Shown here one piece after another: positions 61,249 to 64,000 of a DNA stretch of 64,000 nt (positions are counted from its first letter, which is position 1; each line of letters opens with the position of its first letter). The notes below the pieces were generated by a model, which worked only from the letters and a program-made list of their open reading frames with translations, had not been told where the DNA came from and did not search any database. Source of the DNA: Aquitalea aquatilis (lineage in GTDB: Bacteria > Pseudomonadota > Gammaproteobacteria > Burkholderiales > Chromobacteriaceae); contig NZ_CP039731.1 of NCBI RefSeq assembly GCF_005155025.1, positions 3,100,001-3,164,000 of the forward strand, written 5' to 3'. The translations under genes and the position numbers were made by a program.

Positions 61249-61354
61249 GCGGCTGACAAGAGCGCAGCATCCCAGTGGCAAGGCGCGCCGACGCAGACAG
61301 TACAAGCAGTACGGCAAGGCGGCGCAACGCAGCTACAGGGTTTTTGTCAGCCGC
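61249..61354 (-). repeat. Dispersed palindromic repeat, copy 4 (reverse orientation)
   Basis: The 106-bp element has perfect 11-bp inverted ends GCGGCTGACAA/TTGTCAGCCGC (61249-61259, 61344-61354). On the minus strand its core reads like copies 1 and 2 (GCGTTGCGCC-CCTTGCCGTACTG). It starts 2 bp downstream of the cobW stop codon, in the same orientation relative to the preceding gene as copies 2 and 3. Confidence 0.85.
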
Positions 61355-61356
61355 TG

Positions 61357-62457
61357 TCACTGCCAGTGGGTGCCGGTGAGTGTGCGTAGCAGCTCCACAA
61401 TGCGCGGCCGGCTGGGGTGATAGCCGATGAATACCAGCTGCGCCTGCCGTGGCGCGGCGGTGTCCGGTTCCTGTTGCAGAACTACGCGCTGGCGTACCGC
61501 CTGCAGCGCCAGCCGGCCCTGGCCATCGGCACTGGCGGCATGGCCCTTGATGCGCAGCAGCGCTTCTTCGCGGGCAATGTTTTCCACCGCTGCCAGCAGG
61601 CGGGCCGGGTCTTGGGCGTCCTTGCTGCGAATCAGGAAGGACTGCCAGCCCGGGTCCTGTTCGTGAAAATGCTTGTGAGTGGCCAGGCCGTGGCTGTGGG
61701 CGGCCAGCCCGCCGTGGCTGTGGCCGTCCAGCAGGGTCTGGTTGGCCAGCGGGCGCAGATTCAGCGGCAGGCTGGACACCGGGCCGTAATGGCGGTGGCC
61801 GCTGCCGCTGACTTCGTGCAGGTGCAGGCCCAGCGTCAGCCGGGTGTCCAGTTTGGCCTGATAGGCCAGCTCGATGAAGCGGATGGACGGCGCCAGCTGG
61901 CGCACCGTGCTTTCCGCTTGCAGCATGGCGGCATCGTCCAACTGGTCGATCTTGTTGAGTACCACGATGTCGGCGTTTTCCAGCTGTTGGCGGAACAGGC
62001 TGGCCACCGCGTCATCCTGCTGGTCCTGGCCGGCATCAAAATCGCCCGCCAGCAGCAGCGGGGTGTCCACCACCGCCAGCGTGGCGTCCAGCACAAAGCG
62101 TTCTGCCAGCTCCGGGCCTTGCAGCTGCTCCATCACCGCGCTGGGCAGGGCCAGCCCCGAGGTTTCGATCAGCACATGGTCGATTTGCTGACGACGCTGC
62201 CACAAGGCCAGCATGGTGGGCAGGAAGTGTTCGTCGTCGTCGTAAGCCACCAGGCCGTTGGCCAGATCGTGAATCTCCACCCCGGCCTTGTCGTCCGTGC
62301 GCAGGATGGTGCCGTCGATGGACACCTCGCCAAACTCGTTCACCAGAATGGCCAGTCGGCGCTGCTTGCTGTCACGGATCAGATTGGCCAGCAGGGTAGT
62401 TTTGCCCGCGCCCAGAAAACCGGTGAGCACGGTGACCGGAATGCGCGGGCTGCTCAT
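61357..62457 (-). CDS. cobW: CobW-family GTPase (COG0523), lacking the usual CxCC motif
   Basis: The 366-residue G3E GTPase has Walker A 'GFLGAGKTTLLANL', 'LAILVNEFGEVSIDG' and 'VLNKIDQLDDA' (NKxD). COG0523 proteins normally show NGCxCC after 'ELA'; here the segment is 'DLANGLVAYDDDEHF' (residues 65-78) with no cysteine. A His-rich loop (about residues 244-268, with 'DGHSHGG', 'AHSHGL' and 'HKHFHEQ') could bind metal instead. CobW is thought to deliver cobalt to the cobaltochelatase. It overlaps the cobJ-cobK fusion gene by ATGA. Confidence 0.88.
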   Translation of the reverse strand: MSSPRIPVTVLTGFLGAGKTTLLANLIRDSKQRRLAILVNEFGEVSIDGTILRTDDKAGVEIHDLANGLVAYDDDEHFLPTMLALWQRRQQIDHVLIETSGLALPSAVMEQLQGPELAERFVLDATLAVVDTPLLLAGDFDAGQDQQDDAVASLFRQQLENADIVVLNKIDQLDDAAMLQAESTVRQLAPSIRFIELAYQAKLDTRLTLGLHLHEVSGSGHRHYGPVSSLPLNLRPLANQTLLDGHSHGGLAAHSHGLATHKHFHEQDPGWQSFLIRSKDAQDPARLLAAVENIAREEALLRIKGHAASADGQGRLALQAVRQRVVLQQEPDTAAPRQAQLVFIGYHPSRPRIVELLRTLTGTHWQ

Positions 62458-63992
62458 GCCAGTTGCTCCAGCGCGGCTTGCAGGCTGGCAAAGTCGGCAA
62501 AGCTGACCGGGTAGTCCAGTTGCGGACGGTCCACCACGATGAAGGGAATGTCCAGTGCGGCCGCAGCAGCGGCCTTGGCGCTGTAGCCACCGGCGTCACC
62601 CGATTGCTTGCTGATGACGCAGTCAATCTGCCAGTCGCGCCACAGGGTTTCATTGGCGGCCTGCGAAAACGGGCCTTGCATGGCGCACAGCCGCGCGCGC
62701 GGAATGCCCAGGTCGATGGCGCGTTGCAGGTGTTGCGGGTCCGGTGCCAGCCGCACAAACCATTGCTTGTCGGCCGCGCCCTCGGCCTGCACGAAGCTGG
62801 CCAGCTCCTTGCTGCCGGTGGCCAGGAAAATGCGCTGGCCGTGCTGCATCGCCAGTGCGGCGGCGTCCGCCATGCTGGCGCAGTGGATGGCCGGGTGCTG
62901 GTCCGGAGCGCTCGGGCGCTCGTAGCGCAGATAGGGCAGGGCCAGTTCCTGCGCCAGCGCCATCAGCTGTTGTGACATCTCGGTGGCGTAAGGATGAGTG
63001 GCATCGACGATGCAGCGTGCCTGGCTTTGTTGCAGCAGCTCACGGCGGCGCTCCACACCCAGCCGCCCGCTGATGCTGGTGAGGCCGGGGCTGCTGGCTT
63101 CCACCAGTTCCGCACCGTAGTCGCTGGCCGTGCTGACAATCACCGGCTGGCCGTTTGCCGCCAGCTGGCGGGCCAGCGCATTGCCGTCGCTGGTGCCGGC
63201 AAATACCCAGGCCGCTGCGCTGGGCAGCGTGTCGGCCTTGACGGTGTCGGCCGTGTTCTGCCAGTTGAAATAGCCGCGCGGGGTAAACATCCAGTTGCGT
63301 TTGCGCCGGGTGAAGCGATTGCCGATCACCAGCGAGGTCAGCATGTTGAACTGGCGGGTGCGCAGCTCGGCCAGGGTGACGATTTCCACCGTCTGGCCTT
63401 CGCGGTAGGCATTGTGCACGATGCCGCACAGCGTTTCCGGCCGCTTGTGTTCCAGCATGATGTCCAGAATGCGGTACACGCCTTCCTGACGCTGCTTGCT
63501 TTGCACGTTGTAAAACACCACGGCCAGATCGGCCTGGGCAATATGGCGGGCGCGGCTTTCGATCCACTCCCACGGGCACAACAGGTCGGACAGGCTGAGT
63601 GTGGCAAAGTCGTGCGACAGCGGCGCGCCCAGCAGCGAGGCGCAGGCATTGGCCGAGGTGATGCCGGGAATCAGCTGCACATCGAAGGTATCATCCTCGC
63701 GCATGTCTTCGTAGGCCAGCGTGGCCATGGCGTAGATGCCGATGTCGCCGCTGGAAATCAGCGCAACGGTTTTGCCGGCACGGGCTTCGGCCAGCGCCAG
63801 CTGGGCGCGGTCGCGCTCCTGGGTCAGCGGCAGGGTACGGATGTCCTTGCCGGCAATCCACGGCTGGATCCATGTAAGGTAGAGGTCGTAGGCGACGATG
63901 ACATCGCTGGCGGCCAGCGCCTGCTCCACCATTGGCGGGATCAGTTCGCGGCTGCCGGGGCCGACGGAGACAAGATAGAGTTTGCCGGTCAT
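62454..63992 (-). CDS. cobJ-cobK: CobJ-CobK fusion: precorrin-3B C17-methyltransferase / precorrin-6A reductase
   Basis: The 512-residue protein joins two corrin enzymes. Residues 1 to about 245 are CobJ, a SAM-dependent methyltransferase ('LYLVSVGPGSRELIPPMVEQ', 'PGITSANACASLLGAPLSHD', 'FYNVQSKQRQEGVYRILD'). Residues about 264-512 are CobK ('WVFAGTSDGNALARQLAANG', 'DATHPYATEMSQQLM', 'CVISKQSGDAGGYSAKAAAA'), which reduces precorrin-6A. The steps are not consecutive but belong to the same aerobic pathway. ATG 63992 is used; 8 bases remain to the window edge, where another gene probably ends or overlaps. Confidence 0.92.
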   Translation of the reverse strand: MTGKLYLVSVGPGSRELIPPMVEQALAASDVIVAYDLYLTWIQPWIAGKDIRTLPLTQERDRAQLALAEARAGKTVALISSGDIGIYAMATLAYEDMREDDTFDVQLIPGITSANACASLLGAPLSHDFATLSLSDLLCPWEWIESRARHIAQADLAVVFYNVQSKQRQEGVYRILDIMLEHKRPETLCGIVHNAYREGQTVEIVTLAELRTRQFNMLTSLVIGNRFTRRKRNWMFTPRGYFNWQNTADTVKADTLPSAAAWVFAGTSDGNALARQLAANGQPVIVSTASDYGAELVEASSPGLTSISGRLGVERRRELLQQSQARCIVDATHPYATEMSQQLMALAQELALPYLRYERPSAPDQHPAIHCASMADAAALAMQHGQRIFLATGSKELASFVQAEGAADKQWFVRLAPDPQHLQRAIDLGIPRARLCAMQGPFSQAANETLWRDWQIDCVISKQSGDAGGYSAKAAAAAALDIPFIVVDRPQLDYPVSFADFASLQAALEQLA

Positions 63993-64000
63993 TGCTTCAT

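Noticed and set aside
61184-61356. Cobalamin riboswitch before cobO
   Set aside because: The gap is filled by dispersed repeat copy 4; no B12-box-like sequence was found.

Overview
The window is about 64 kb of GC-rich bacterial chromosome with few AT-rich gaps. No rRNA or tRNA gene, CRISPR array, prophage or transposase gene was seen. Gene content and protein style (split type VI secretion locus, ssuEADCB plus a TOBE gene, late cobalamin genes, FUSC efflux unit, PAS/GGDEF/EAL signalling) fit a Gram-negative betaproteobacterium, most likely Neisseriales/Chromobacteriaceae (Chromobacterium, Aquitalea or Vogesella type). That placement is inference from gene content, not a database match.

Layout. 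1-9045: end of an FAD amino-acid oxidoreductase, an orphan branched-chain amino-acid binding protein, the RNA-modifying enzymes rlmJ and truC, and a BMP-type nucleoside ABC importer. 9146-22821: a membrane-anchored SWIM zinc-finger protein, an ankyrin lipoprotein, and a divergent, incomplete type VI secretion (T6SS) locus. tssJ-K-L-E lie on the minus strand; a TagX-like peptidase, tssM, tagF, tssB, tssC and hcp lie on the plus strand. tssA, tssF, tssG, clpV and vgrG are absent. 22909-27164: a two-gene signalling operon (PAS histidine kinase, then REC-PAS-PAS-GGDEF-EAL). 27165-30721: an operator-rich gap, an amino-acid permease, a nicotinamidase-like hydrolase and a small protein.

30908-42948 is a sulfur island on one strand. 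It holds sulfonate uptake and desulfonation (ssuEADCB plus a TOBE protein), methionine uptake (metNIQ), then rhodanese, serine acetyltransferase, a family 2A encapsulin shell and a cysteine desulfurase with a long disordered N-terminus. The last four genes match the layout of sulfur-storing encapsulin nanocompartments. A terminator-like hairpin lies between the acetyltransferase and the shell gene. After a K+ channel gene, 44426-51291 is a seven-gene run in which every gene overlaps the next: ketosynthase III, SDR, metallo-beta-lactamase hydrolase, F390-synthetase-like adenylating enzyme, PAP2 transferase, sterol-desaturase-type hydroxylase and fatty-acid desaturase. It looks like a dedicated pathway for an unidentified lipid and is the best candidate here for an undescribed system.

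51434-58643: a glycine-zipper protein, a MarR-controlled FUSC/DUF1656/HlyD/outer-membrane-factor efflux operon with a clear palindromic operator, and a membrane diguanylate cyclase. 58628-63992 (minus strand): cobalamin synthesis, with a cobJ-cobK fusion, a cobW lacking its usual CxCC motif, cobO, cobB and bluB. A dispersed palindromic repeat of about 102-106 bp occurs four times, three of them within a few bases of a stop codon.
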